Source: Taibaiella sp041660405 (GTDB lineage Bacteria > Bacteroidota > Bacteroidia > Chitinophagales > Chitinophagaceae). Taken from it: 64,000 nucleotides of DNA. Below the pieces are notes generated by a model that was not told the DNA's origin, made no database searches, and saw only the letters and a program-made list of their open reading frames with translations. How positions within the stretch are numbered: the stretch's first letter is position 1; each line of letters opens with the position of its first letter. Positions 31,815 to 42,200 of the stretch are shown piece after piece. Location of the stretch: contig JBAZWL010000008.1 of NCBI GenBank assembly GCA_041660405.1, positions 62,001-126,000 on the forward strand. The letters are read 5' to 3'. A program made the translations under genes and the position numbers.

Positions 31815-34346
31815 TTATTTTGCGACAGCTGATATTTCGGGTTCTTTCTTTTTCATTAAAGTGAAATATAATCCTGCAAGAATAAGTAGGGTCAGCAAAA
31901 TGCTTCCTACAAGAGCAAGTGTCTTACCCTTTTCATAAGCAGCCGAATCGAAAGTGAAATCAATAGTATGTTTACCTGCCGGAATTTTAATGGCTCTCAA
32001 TATATAATTGGCTCGCATTATTGGTGTTTCCTTACCATCAATGGTAGCTTTCCAACCTAAAGGATAATAAATATCGGAGAACACAGCCAATCCATCTTTA
32101 GAATTATTTGACTCAAACTTCAGACGTCTTGGACCATAACCATTAGGGGCAAGCCTTACATAAGCTGAAGAATCCTTACCTAAGAGAGAGTTGCCAATAA
32201 TTGTTTTAAACGTATCGCGCAAAACCGCAGTTTGAGCCGGATTGAAATTGCCAGCAGTAGTATCCATCGGATTGTTAATCGGCGGGGCATTCAAAGCCAG
32301 CATTTCCTGATCAGCAGTTTTTACCCATTTAATGTCCGATACAAACCAGGCATTTCCTAAAGCACCAGGATTTCTTTGTGGTATTGGTGGTTGGTTTTGC
32401 TGCGCAGGAAGTATGAAGTATTTGGTATTAAGCATGTTCAGTACAGCGCTGTTTAATTTGCCGATCTGATATTCTATAATATCTACATAAATCTGCATTT
32501 TAGCACCCTGATAGCCACCAACACTTTTATGAAAATAACTTGGCTTACTATCACTGAAAGGATCGCCTGACGATAGATCAAATACGCGATAGTAAGGATC
32601 TTTATCCTGCATGATCTGCGCATCGGCGGGGCTGGGTTGGAAATTATCGGCAAAGTATTGTTCCGTTTCTACAAAGTCATTTGCGTTAAGCCAGCGATGT
32701 GCAACGGGAATGAGATCTATGGCAACCAGAAGTCCTAGAGCAGCGATAGCAGTTGTTTTACCGGCTTTATCTTTTGAATAAGCATATAGAACACCACCCG
32801 CAAGCAATACAAATATAAGGCTTCGGATAGCATCGCCAGTAGCTGCGGAAGAGCGATCTTCACGTAAAGCTTTTACCAGTTCTGGCCCTGCCTGGCCATA
32901 TTGTTGAGCCATCTGATCATCACGTTGGCCTTTATAATCCAATGATGTTTGTGTAGCAATCAGTATAACCAAACATAGCCCACCAGTGATTGCCAGCGAT
33001 AATTTCAGTTTTTTAAAGAGCTCTGCTTTTGTAATTTTTTCCTCGAAAATATCTTTCAGTGCCCATATAGCCAGCATCGGAAATATTACGGAGGCAATAG
33101 CCGGAGCCATATTAGGAGAGCGGAATTTATTGAAATAGGGGAAATGATCAAACATGAAATAATTCAGCGTTGCGAAGTTTTTCCCCATACCCACACAAAG
33201 GATAAAGAAAGCTGCCCCTACAAGCCACCATTTATATTTACTCCCGATCACAAAAAGGGACAGTACAAATAAGAAACAAATTACAGCACCGAAATACACA
33301 GAACCTGAAAGTAATGGCTGTGGTCCCCAATATAAAGGAGCATGGCTTGTCATTTGTTCAATGGCATCAGGTGATGCACCAAGATCACTTAATTTTTTAC
33401 CGAAATGAGAATCTTCACCAATGTTTTCTTTTATGGAACCACCGTATAAATTGGGGACCAATATGCTAAACGTTTCACCCACACCATTACTCCAGGAGAA
33501 AGCATATTCCTTATCCAGCCCGGTAGATTTATCTTTTTTATTAATGGTTAGCTCGCTTGCACCCCCTCTGTTAGAATATGGTGCATACTCTGCGGTTTGT
33601 AATAAACGTGATGCGCTGGTAAGAAATGCAAAGCTTGCTGCTAATACCAAAGCTATAGAGGCGAAGGACCATTTTTTAAACTCTTTCTTTTTGATAGCAG
33701 AAACCAAAGCCGCCAGCACCATAGCAGCGATTACAAAAATGCTGTAATAAATGATTTGCAAATGGCCGGAATCAAAGGCAAAGGCAAGAAACAATCCGGC
33801 AAGAGCCGCGCCGGCCAGGTATTTGCCTCTATAAGCAATAATAATTCCTGCCATGATAGCCGGAAGAAATGCAATGTCCAGCATTTTAGTTGCATGGCCC
33901 GCAGTAATAATAGTAGGGTTGTACGTACTGAATGCAAAAGCAACAGCACCTATAGCTCCAAGCCATTTATTGACCCGAAGTGCACTCATGAGTATGTAAA
34001 AGCAAACCATAGCTATAAAAAAGTATGTGGCCGGATTAGGAGCTTCTCCATGTTTGTAAAGCTGGAAAAGTTGGTTCAGTTTGTTGTACCAATTATTGTC
34101 AGCATAAGCATCGATCTGAACCTGTGGCATACCACCAAACATATTGTTGGCCCACAAAGCACTTTCACCTGTTTTTTCATGGTAATCCCTGCTTTCTTTC
34201 GACATCCATAGCCAGGTTTTCATATCGTGTTGATCCAATGTTTTACCTTGAAAGGCAGGATAACAAAAGGCGCAACTCATTGCAATAAAAATGGCAATAA
34301 TCAATAAATGTGGGAGAAATCTTTTAAAACCTTCCTGTTGTTGCAT
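31815..34346 (-). CDS. YfhO-family polytopic membrane protein
   Basis: 843 residues with about 13 helices. The N-terminal loop has QGKTLDQHDMKTWLW, ANNMFGGMPQ and NPATYFF as in YfhO proteins. A helical bundle follows, then a periplasmic domain (about 500-800) containing SVGGYQGAKMQIY and LNMLNTKYFI, and a last helix with basic tail KKKEPE. Firmicute YfhO is implicated in glycosylation of lipoteichoic acid; in Bacteroidota the role is unknown but a GT-C-type transferase function is likely. It is a single-gene transcript with its own promoter box and terminator. Confidence 0.75.
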   Translation of the reverse strand: MQQQEGFKRFLPHLLIIAIFIAMSCAFCYPAFQGKTLDQHDMKTWLWMSKESRDYHEKTGESALWANNMFGGMPQVQIDAYADNNWYNKLNQLFQLYKHGEAPNPATYFFIAMVCFYILMSALRVNKWLGAIGAVAFAFSTYNPTIITAGHATKMLDIAFLPAIMAGIIIAYRGKYLAGAALAGLFLAFAFDSGHLQIIYYSIFVIAAMVLAALVSAIKKKEFKKWSFASIALVLAASFAFLTSASRLLQTAEYAPYSNRGGASELTINKKDKSTGLDKEYAFSWSNGVGETFSILVPNLYGGSIKENIGEDSHFGKKLSDLGASPDAIEQMTSHAPLYWGPQPLLSGSVYFGAVICFLFVLSLFVIGSKYKWWLVGAAFFILCVGMGKNFATLNYFMFDHFPYFNKFRSPNMAPAIASVIFPMLAIWALKDIFEEKITKAELFKKLKLSLAITGGLCLVILIATQTSLDYKGQRDDQMAQQYGQAGPELVKALREDRSSAATGDAIRSLIFVLLAGGVLYAYSKDKAGKTTAIAALGLLVAIDLIPVAHRWLNANDFVETEQYFADNFQPSPADAQIMQDKDPYYRVFDLSSGDPFSDSKPSYFHKSVGGYQGAKMQIYVDIIEYQIGKLNSAVLNMLNTKYFILPAQQNQPPIPQRNPGALGNAWFVSDIKWVKTADQEMLALNAPPINNPMDTTAGNFNPAQTAVLRDTFKTIIGNSLLGKDSSAYVRLAPNGYGPRRLKFESNNSKDGLAVFSDIYYPLGWKATIDGKETPIMRANYILRAIKIPAGKHTIDFTFDSAAYEKGKTLALVGSILLTLLILAGLYFTLMKKKEPEISAVAK

Positions 34347-34374
34347 AAACGCGGGATTTATTTTTTGGTGCGGA

Positions 34375-34382
34375 CAAAAATA
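34375..34382 (-). promoter_or_regulatory. -7 promoter box of the YfhO-like gene
   Basis: TATTTTTG on the minus strand, 28 nt before the start codon. Confidence 0.4.
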
Positions 34383-34438
34383 GCTTTTTTAGCAATTGTA
34401 TGTTAGTGCGTACGGGATTAAGGTAAAATGATATTGTT

Positions 34439-34446
34439 TACTTTTG
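34439..34446 (+). promoter_or_regulatory. -7 promoter box next to the small TPR gene
   Basis: TACTTTTG ends 6 nt before ATG 34453, so the mRNA leader would be only a few bases at most. Confidence 0.4.
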
Positions 34447-34452
34447 GCTGAT

Positions 34453-34764
34453 ATGAACAGGATAGAACAATTAAAATCTTTTTTACAAGAATCGCCGGGA
34501 GATAATTTTTTGATTCATGCGCTTGCCCTGGAATTTATTAAGGCAGGAGATGATCAGTCCGGCTTATCATATTTTTTATCAAATCTTGAAAGTAATCCTC
34601 AATACATCCCCACATATTATCATTTGGGAAAATTGTACGAACGGGTAGGGGAAACGCAAAAAGCAATTGATATTTATGCCCAAGGCATGGAAATTGCAAA
34701 AACATCCGGGGATAATCATGCTTTCAGTGAATTGAGAAGTGTTTATGAAGAACTAATATGGTAA
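34453..34764 (+). CDS. Small TPR-domain protein
   Basis: 103 residues from ATG 34453 (MNRIEQLKSFLQESPGDNFL). It contains two to three TPR-like helix pairs: NFLIHALALEFIKAGDDQSG and TYYHLGKLYERVGETQKAIDIY, then IAKTSGDNHAFSELRSVYEEL. It has no signal peptide. Small proteins of this kind are conserved next to varied genes in Bacteroidota. Function unknown. The gap to the next gene (34765-34968) holds only a -7 box. Confidence 0.7.
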   Translation: MNRIEQLKSFLQESPGDNFLIHALALEFIKAGDDQSGLSYFLSNLESNPQYIPTYYHLGKLYERVGETQKAIDIYAQGMEIAKTSGDNHAFSELRSVYEELIW

Positions 34765-34873
34765 TTACATAAAGATGTAGTATTAGAACAATTTGAGGGA
34801 TAGATTGTTTATTTAACGATATGTTAACCAACGAGTTTACACAATAACCTGTCTGCTAATTATTACGGCTTTA

Positions 34874-34881
34874 TATTTTTG
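34874..34881 (+). promoter_or_regulatory. -7 promoter box before the first T9SS cargo gene
   Basis: TATTTTTG, 87 nt upstream of ATG 34969. Confidence 0.35.
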
Positions 34882-34968
34882 GAAAAAAATATTCGGGCCT
34901 GGCAGAAGTTATTTTGATGTCTTCCAGTGAATTATATCCATCGTTTATTTAACCATTCAATTACCCTT

Positions 34969-37900
34969 ATGAAATTTATATCTACCAGGAAATCCAGATT
35001 GCGGTTGCTTTTACTTATGGTCTTTCCCTTGTTTTTCTTTAATGAAAAAAGCCATGGCCAGTTTCCCGCATCATCTTATGGATATGTACCTGTAGCCGGA
35101 ACTTTTACGGAGCTTGTCGGGGGTACTGCTTTTACAGCAGTTCAGAGTGATGATGTTTTGCCTGCTGCTACAATTCCAATTGGATTTACTTTTAATTTTT
35201 GCGGTGTAGATTATACTACTGTAAGAGCAGGATCTAACGGATATCTTGTATTTACAGCAGGCGCGGGGCAAACTGCAGCCAATACTGTTGGAAACTTAAA
35301 TACAATTAAACCAGCTTTGTTCTGGCTATGGGATGACATTGATGGAGCTAATGGTGCTGCAACATACCTGACTACAGGCACTGCTCCCAACCGTGTTTTT
35401 ACCTTTCAATTTAAGAATTGGGAGTGGAATTGGAGTGCTGCCGGTCCTAATCTAAGTGTTCAGGTTATTTTGTATGAAGGAACAAATGTTATCGAATATG
35501 TTTATCGGCAAGAAGCTCAGGCTGGGAATCCCGGAGGTTCGGGTGGGGCATCGATCGGTATTTGTGATGGTACGGCTACTCCTACTTATATTTCTTTAAA
35601 TAACGGAACTGCAACTGCTACTGGTTCTTCTACTACATTCACTACTAATATTTCAACTAAACCACCTAATGGCCAGATCTATAGATTTACGCCACCGGTT
35701 AACTGTAGTGCGGCAACCGGCCTGCCTACAGCAGGTACTACAACCGTTACACCAGCGGTAGTATGCGTTTCACAAAATGTAACCTTGACCTTTGCTCCTG
35801 CTACGCCTATGCCTCCAACTACTGGTATAACCTACCAATGGCAATCTGCTCCGGCAGTCGGCGGACCATGGACCAATGTTGGTACCCCTACTACAGCTAC
35901 AACTTATACCACTACGACGCCAGTGAGCACCCCGCTTTTCTTCAGAGCGCAGGTTTTATGTAACGGGACTACAGTTTTGTTTAATTCAGCAGCTTCGGCG
36001 CAGGTTGTTATCACCAATCCGGGAACACCTACTATTACCAATGGTGCACGTTGCGGGCCTGGTGTGGTTAATCTGACAGCAACTACTACAGCTCCCAACG
36101 GTAGTATCAGGTGGTTCTCCAACCTGACTAACATCATTCCGTTGGCTACTACCAATACTTATACCACACCATTTTTAACGCAGAATACAACTTACTATGC
36201 TGCTGCGGTTACTAACGCAACGCTACAAACATATAATGTAGGTCTTCCTGCGTTTGTACAGAATAATCCTTTTATTACTACAACAGCAGGATGGGGGCTA
36301 CGCTTTACCGTTACCAACACTTGCAATATCGATTCAGTAGGTGTTTATCCGATTGGTACAGGTACACTCTCCATAGCGGTATGGAATGCTACTACGCAGG
36401 CATTGGTATACACATCACCGGTTTCACCGGTAATTACAGGGACAGGTGTTGAAAAGAAAATGATAGCGGTTGGTGCGCTTAACCTGGCTCCGGGCAACTA
36501 TGTGTTAGGTATAGGTTCATTTACCGGCCTTACCAATCTTCGTAACGAAGGATTTAATACCGTTGCCTATCCGTTTACCTGTCCAGTGTTGAATATCACT
36601 GCAGGGTCGCAGGGTTTTGGCGGTACCGGATCACAAAATGTTTATTATTTCAGTTATGATTGGAAAGTATCAGCTATAGGTGGTTGCGAAGGACCAAGAG
36701 TGCCTGTCACTGCTACTATCAATCCAAGCCCGGTAGTAACAAAAACTGCTCCTGAAGTAGTATGTAATGATGCCGTAGCTACCATTACATTAACACAGCC
36801 TACCCCTCCTTATCCAAATTATACTTGGACACCTGTTACAAACCTATATACCAATGCTGCAGCTACAACACCATATGCAGGTGGAAGCGCGACAACATTA
36901 TACATGAGGACAACTAATGTAGGTATACAAACTTACTATATGATGGCCGGTAACCCTGCTGTAACTACAGGATGTACTTATGCTGATACGGTTAAGATCT
37001 GGGTTCAGCCTGCTAATGTGACTATTAAAGGACAACCGGATACTATATGTGTTACCGGTTCAAGCAAACTTTCATTGGATACCATTGCAGGCTATTTCCC
37101 TGGTTCCATTCAGTGGCAGCAATCGACAACCGGAACCGCCTATACAGATATTACAGGAGCTACCAATCCGATTTACAATACTCCGGTTTTATCCTTTGGT
37201 CAAAATACTTATTATAAAGCTATTATTAAAGCAGGCGCAGCAACATGCCAGACTGCGGAAAAATATGTTGTAATTGCAAATCCGACCATCATTAATGCTC
37301 CTGATAGTTATAACTGTGGGCCAGGCACTGTCACCTTAAGTGCAGTTACCGGTGGTAATGGCTCTGCAGTATGGTACAATGTTCCTACAGGAGGATTGCC
37401 TATTGCATCAGGTTCTCCATTTGTAACACCATTTTTAGGTGCAACAACATCGTACTATGTTTCTTCTGGTGGCGGTGGTTCTGCAGGGTTACAAACTATT
37501 GGAGCTGGAGCTTTAACCAGTGCTACCCAAAGCGTAACGCCGTTTTCGGCTGGTTGGGGTGGTAGTAAGCACCAATACCTGATCAGAGCGGATGAATTAA
37601 CAGCTGCCGGTATTCCTTCTGGTGCAGCTATTAATTCCCTTGCTTTGGATATTGTTGCAGGAAATGTTTTATATCCTGGTTTTGCCATCAGTATGAAAAA
37701 TACAACAACTACTGCTTTGCCTGCTGCTTACGAAGCAGGAACAATCGAAGTAAAAGCACCGGCAGACCATACCACAACAGTAGGTATTAATTCATTCACA
37801 TTCACTACTCCTTTCGTTTGGGACGGAACGTCTAATCTTCTGATTCAGACTTGCTGGAGTAATGGTACATTTAACTCCGTAGGAAGTACAGTCAGAATGG

Positions 37901-39015
37901 ATAATACAACATTTGTAGCTACCCGTAGGGGACAGCAGGATAGCCAGACCCCTGCTAATATGTGTGCTACTTTAACTCCGCCTTCTTTTGCTAATTATTC
38001 GCAAAGACCTAAATTTATTCTTGGATATGATAACAGATGTGAATCCGCTCGTCAGGCTGTTATTGCTTATATTCATCCGGTACCAGTAGTCGATCTTGGT
38101 CAAGACATCAATATCTGTGTGGATGCTGGTTATGCAGAAGTACTTGATGCGGGTGTTCAACCTAATACTCCACAATTCCTGTGGGATAATGGTGATATAA
38201 GCCAGGTTCGTGCCGTAAGTGAAAGTGGTACTTACAATGTTAAAGTGACCAACCAATATGGTTGTTCAGAAAGCGATACGATTGCTGTGATATTGCGTCC
38301 GAATCCGGTTGTGGAATTGGGTAATGATACAACAGTATGTAACGGAGTGGTATTGACCCTTAATCCGGGCAATGATGGTATTGAATACTTCTGGAATACA
38401 GGGCAGACCTCCCAGATCATCAATATCAATAGTCCGGGCAGCTATAATGTATTTGTGACCAACAGTCAGGGCTGTATCAAAGGAGATACCATAGTTATAA
38501 ACATGCAGGGCGAATTGCCAACAATACAAGGTATCAATGTTACCAATAACGGACAATACACCTTCCAGTTTACGGCAGTCAATCCACAGAATGTGATCGG
38601 TTATGACTGGGATTTTGGAGATAGCACAGCCCATAGCTACCAGGTTTCCCCGACGCATACCTATGCTAATAATGGTAACTATATTGTGGTATTATACCTA
38701 AGCAGTACCTGTGGTTTCTTAAACGATTCCTCATCAGCCCATATCCTGGGTATCAACCAGCTTAACGTGACGATGGATGAACTTACAGTTTATCCTAACC
38801 CGACGAGGGAAGTGGCAACGATCCTGAACCGTGGGGCGCTTAAGATGGAGCAGATAGAAGTGTACAATGTGCTTGGCCAGGTGATCTACAAATCGAAGGC
38901 AGACAGCAAGAATAAACATACCTTGAAGCTTGAAGGTTTTGCATCAGGTGTGTACACGATCCAGGTATTTACCGACAAAGGTACTGTGGCCAGGAAGCTC
39001 GAAATTATTAAGTAA
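34969..39015 (+). CDS. Large secreted T9SS type A protein 1
   Basis: 1348 residues from ATG 34969, which opens a signal peptide (MKFISTRKSRLRLLLLMVFP, cut near SHGQ). N-terminal domain (about 30-250) starts FPASSYGYVPVAGTFTELVG and resembles the start of protein 4 in this cluster. Ig-like modules follow with repeated RCGPGVVNL/NCGPGTVTL and ITYQWQSAPAVGGPWT motifs, and a beta-sandwich with FVWDGTSNLLIQTCWSNG. From residue 1024 (C at 38038) the end is a 325-residue block nearly identical to that of protein 2. It contains two D-L-G repeats, a PKD domain (YDWDFGDSTAHSY) and the type A sorting domain LTVYPNPTREVATIL to KLEIIK. It is expected on the cell surface or secreted, perhaps as adhesin. 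No enzymatic motif is seen. Confidence 0.8.
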   Translation: MKFISTRKSRLRLLLLMVFPLFFFNEKSHGQFPASSYGYVPVAGTFTELVGGTAFTAVQSDDVLPAATIPIGFTFNFCGVDYTTVRAGSNGYLVFTAGAGQTAANTVGNLNTIKPALFWLWDDIDGANGAATYLTTGTAPNRVFTFQFKNWEWNWSAAGPNLSVQVILYEGTNVIEYVYRQEAQAGNPGGSGGASIGICDGTATPTYISLNNGTATATGSSTTFTTNISTKPPNGQIYRFTPPVNCSAATGLPTAGTTTVTPAVVCVSQNVTLTFAPATPMPPTTGITYQWQSAPAVGGPWTNVGTPTTATTYTTTTPVSTPLFFRAQVLCNGTTVLFNSAASAQVVITNPGTPTITNGARCGPGVVNLTATTTAPNGSIRWFSNLTNIIPLATTNTYTTPFLTQNTTYYAAAVTNATLQTYNVGLPAFVQNNPFITTTAGWGLRFTVTNTCNIDSVGVYPIGTGTLSIAVWNATTQALVYTSPVSPVITGTGVEKKMIAVGALNLAPGNYVLGIGSFTGLTNLRNEGFNTVAYPFTCPVLNITAGSQGFGGTGSQNVYYFSYDWKVSAIGGCEGPRVPVTATINPSPVVTKTAPEVVCNDAVATITLTQPTPPYPNYTWTPVTNLYTNAAATTPYAGGSATTLYMRTTNVGIQTYYMMAGNPAVTTGCTYADTVKIWVQPANVTIKGQPDTICVTGSSKLSLDTIAGYFPGSIQWQQSTTGTAYTDITGATNPIYNTPVLSFGQNTYYKAIIKAGAATCQTAEKYVVIANPTIINAPDSYNCGPGTVTLSAVTGGNGSAVWYNVPTGGLPIASGSPFVTPFLGATTSYYVSSGGGGSAGLQTIGAGALTSATQSVTPFSAGWGGSKHQYLIRADELTAAGIPSGAAINSLALDIVAGNVLYPGFAISMKNTTTTALPAAYEAGTIEVKAPADHTTTVGINSFTFTTPFVWDGTSNLLIQTCWSNGTFNSVGSTVRMDNTTFVATRRGQQDSQTPANMCATLTPPSFANYSQRPKFILGYDNRCESARQAVIAYIHPVPVVDLGQDINICVDAGYAEVLDAGVQPNTPQFLWDNGDISQVRAVSESGTYNVKVTNQYGCSESDTIAVILRPNPVVELGNDTTVCNGVVLTLNPGNDGIEYFWNTGQTSQIININSPGSYNVFVTNSQGCIKGDTIVINMQGELPTIQGINVTNNGQYTFQFTAVNPQNVIGYDWDFGDSTAHSYQVSPTHTYANNGNYIVVLYLSSTCGFLNDSSSAHILGINQLNVTMDELTVYPNPTREVATILNRGALKMEQIEVYNVLGQVIYKSKADSKNKHTLKLEGFASGVYTIQVFTDKGTVARKLEIIK
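38038..39012 (+). repeat. 975-bp near-identical repeat, copy A
   Basis: Aligns without gaps to 42415-43389 (copy B). By eye there are about 40 base differences, nearly all at third codon positions, and five amino-acid differences in 325 residues. Similarity stops abruptly upstream of the shared Cys codon. Confidence 0.9.
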
Positions 39016-39034
39016 AAATTATCATTTTGTAAGG

Positions 39035-39069
39035 ATAGGAGCATATTGAAAAATATGCTCCTATTGTTT
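39035..39069 (+). terminator. Terminator after T9SS cargo gene 1
   Basis: 13-bp perfect stem ATAGGAGCATATT (39035-39047 with 39052-39064) followed by TGTTTTT. The rest of the gap to 39237 is AT-rich with no ORF seen. Confidence 0.75.
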
Positions 39070-39237
39070 TTAGTATCAACGAGTTAATTAATAGTTATCA
39101 TTATGCTTGTTGTATATTTTGAATATAAGTAAACAAATTATTTTTAAAGACATTTAAATCCGCCAAATTATTTTTATATTCGTAATCCGCAGTTTTATGT
39201 TAAAAGAAAGAAAAAGTTAAAATTTAAAAATAGAGAC

Positions 39238-42200
39238 ATGATTAGACACTTTACATTAAAGAAAATTTCATCAAACAACACAGTAAACCTTGGTTTCCTG
39301 ACGCATCTTTGTTTATTGGTTGGTTTTATTTTGACGGGCCTTGCTTCACAAGCTCAGACGTTAACAATAGGCACAGGAACGACTACGACGACCAATGCTC
39401 CATTAGCATCGTGTATGGGATACTCGTATACGCAACAGATATACACAGCTGCTGAAATTCTTGCAGCAAATGGTGGTGTTGCCCCTGCCGGACAAATTGT
39501 TAATGTGCGTTTCCACTTATCTACGTCTTCAAGCAATGGCGGAGTCACCAATAACAGTAATTTATGGACTGTTTACCTTGGTAACACCACAACGTCTGTT
39601 TTTGCGGCTACTACGGCTGCTACCTGGATACCCACTACTTCAATGACGCAGGTCTTTAGTGGCGTTGTGACCTTCCCAACTGCGGGCAATTGGATGACAA
39701 TACCGTTGGCCGTACCCTTTACCTGGGACGGAACGAGTAATATTGTAGTAGCAGTTGATGAAAATCAACCCAACTGGAATTGTACAATGTACTGGACTTC
39801 CACCTCTACGACTCCTGATTACCGTACCTTGTATTACAATAACGATAACACAAATCCGGACCCGACTGCTCCACCAAATGCTACAGGCAGACAATATCCT
39901 CGTCCGAATGCACAACTGCAATGGGCGTTGCCTTGTAACACTGCTACTGGTTTACCTACAACAGGTTCAGTAACCGCATCGCCTGGTACATTATGCCTTT
40001 CCGGTAATGTTACTTTAAATTTTACACCGGCAACGGCGTTGCCTTCAGTTACAGGAATAACGTATAAGTGGCAATCTTCCCCTACTGCCGCAGGAACATA
40101 TACAGATATTCCGGGTGCCATAACCTCAAGTCCAACTTATACTACAACAACGCCTATAACAGCTAATACTTACTTCAAGTGTGTAATGTTATGTAATGGA
40201 ACCAGCACAGTGCTTACTTCAACTGCATCAAACCAGGTAGTTGTAAATAATCCGGGAACACCTACAGTAAATGGTGCAACCCGTTGCGGGCCAGGTAGCG
40301 TAACCTTAACGGCTACTCCTCCTGCCGGCTCTACTGTTAACTGGTACCAGAATGCTGTAGGCGGTGCGCCATTATTTAATGGTAATAGCTTTAATACCGG
40401 TTATATTCCCGGCACGACCACCTTTTATGCTGCAGCAGCTTCAGGCACATCGCCGGGCTCAGCCTGGATTGGCACTGGTACAACCTATACTTCAAGTCAG
40501 CCCCATCCTTTTTACCCGACTTATATGGCTAACAAGGCGCAATTTTTGGTAAAAGCCTCAGAATTAATTGCTTTGGGACTGGGTGCCGGGACGGTAAACA
40601 GTATAGGGTTTGATGTAAGTACTGTAACCGCCGCCACGATTCCGGTTAATATCGGGGATACTGTATTCAATCTGGCTATCTCGATGAAATCTACAGCACT
40701 TAATGACCTGACTACTACATTTGAATCTGGTTTAAGTCCTTGCTATTCTAATGCAGCTTATAAATTGCTGGCCAATACTGTTAATACATTCAATTTTGGT
40801 ACTCCATTCACTTGGGACGGCACTTCAAATGTGATTGTTGAAGTATGTTTTGCAGGTCCTGCCTGGGGAGGTACCAAAAACGTTAAATATACAACCGGGC
40901 TATCTTTTCAGGCAAGCCATTATCAGCATACTGATAATAACCTTAACCAATGTTCGGCACCAACAGGATTTACCAATTCTACAAGTACCAGCCGCCCGAA
41001 TATGAAATTTGATATGACCTTGGGTTGTACCGGACCAAGGCAGCCGGTTGTAGCAACGGTAACTACGCCACCGGCAGTAACTAAAACAGCACCAGCAATT
41101 GCCTGTAATAATGCAATCACAACAATTTCTGTAGTATCCAGTCCAATGAGTAACTATACTACTTATTCCTGGACTCCGGTTGTTACTGATCTTTATACTA
41201 ATGCTGCTGCAACAACTTCTTATGTTTCCGGTAATGCACCGACAGTGTATATGAAATCCAGCACAGTAGGACAACACACTTACTACATGTATGCAACAGG
41301 TGCAACTCCTGCAGCCTGTGCTTTTGCAGATACTGTAAAAATATGGGTACAGCCCGATTCTGTTTATATTAAGGCTGCTCCCGATACCATTTGTGTAAGC
41401 GGAACATCTATGCTTAAACTTATACCGCAAACCGGTTATGCACCTAATAGCATACAATGGCAGGAATCTCCAAATGGTACAGCTTATACTGATATAGCCG
41501 GAGCTACAGGCGTGATTTATACTACACCTACATTGACGGCAAACCGTTTTTATCGTGCTGTAATAAAATCTGCGGGAGCAACACCATGTCTGATGCCGAC
41601 AAAGAAAATAGTAGTAGCCAATCCACTACTCATTAGCAATGCGGACAGCTTTAATTGCGGACCAGGTACTGTTACCTTGCAAGCATCAGTAGGCCTTAAT
41701 TCAGGTGTTAAGTGGTATGAAAGCATGACAGCCTCTCAACCGGTAGGTGCTGGTAGTCCCTGGATTACACCATATCTTGGTGTAACAGATACCTTCTATG
41801 TAGCGGCCAGCAGCGGCACACCGCAGCCTGATCCTGCAAATGTTGTTGTAGCAGGAAGCACAGGTACCATGGTTTCTGCTTCGTTGCCATTATATTATAA
41901 TAAAGGGCATAGATTCCAATGGATGATTACTGCTGATGAAATGACAGCCCAGGGTTATACCGAAGGCCTGGTAAAATCAATTGGCTTTGACTTTGCCGGT
42001 GTAAATATGACCTACCAGAATATATCGCTTAAAATGAAACTGACTACCGCACCTTCTTTTGCCGTTGGTGCTGCTCCGGGATCAACTTTTACAACCGGTA
42101 TGGACCAGGTATATACTGCTGCAAGCTTTACACCTACTCCGAATTCGATAAACAGCTTCACGTTACAGGGCCCGTTCTATTGGGATGGTACATCAAACAT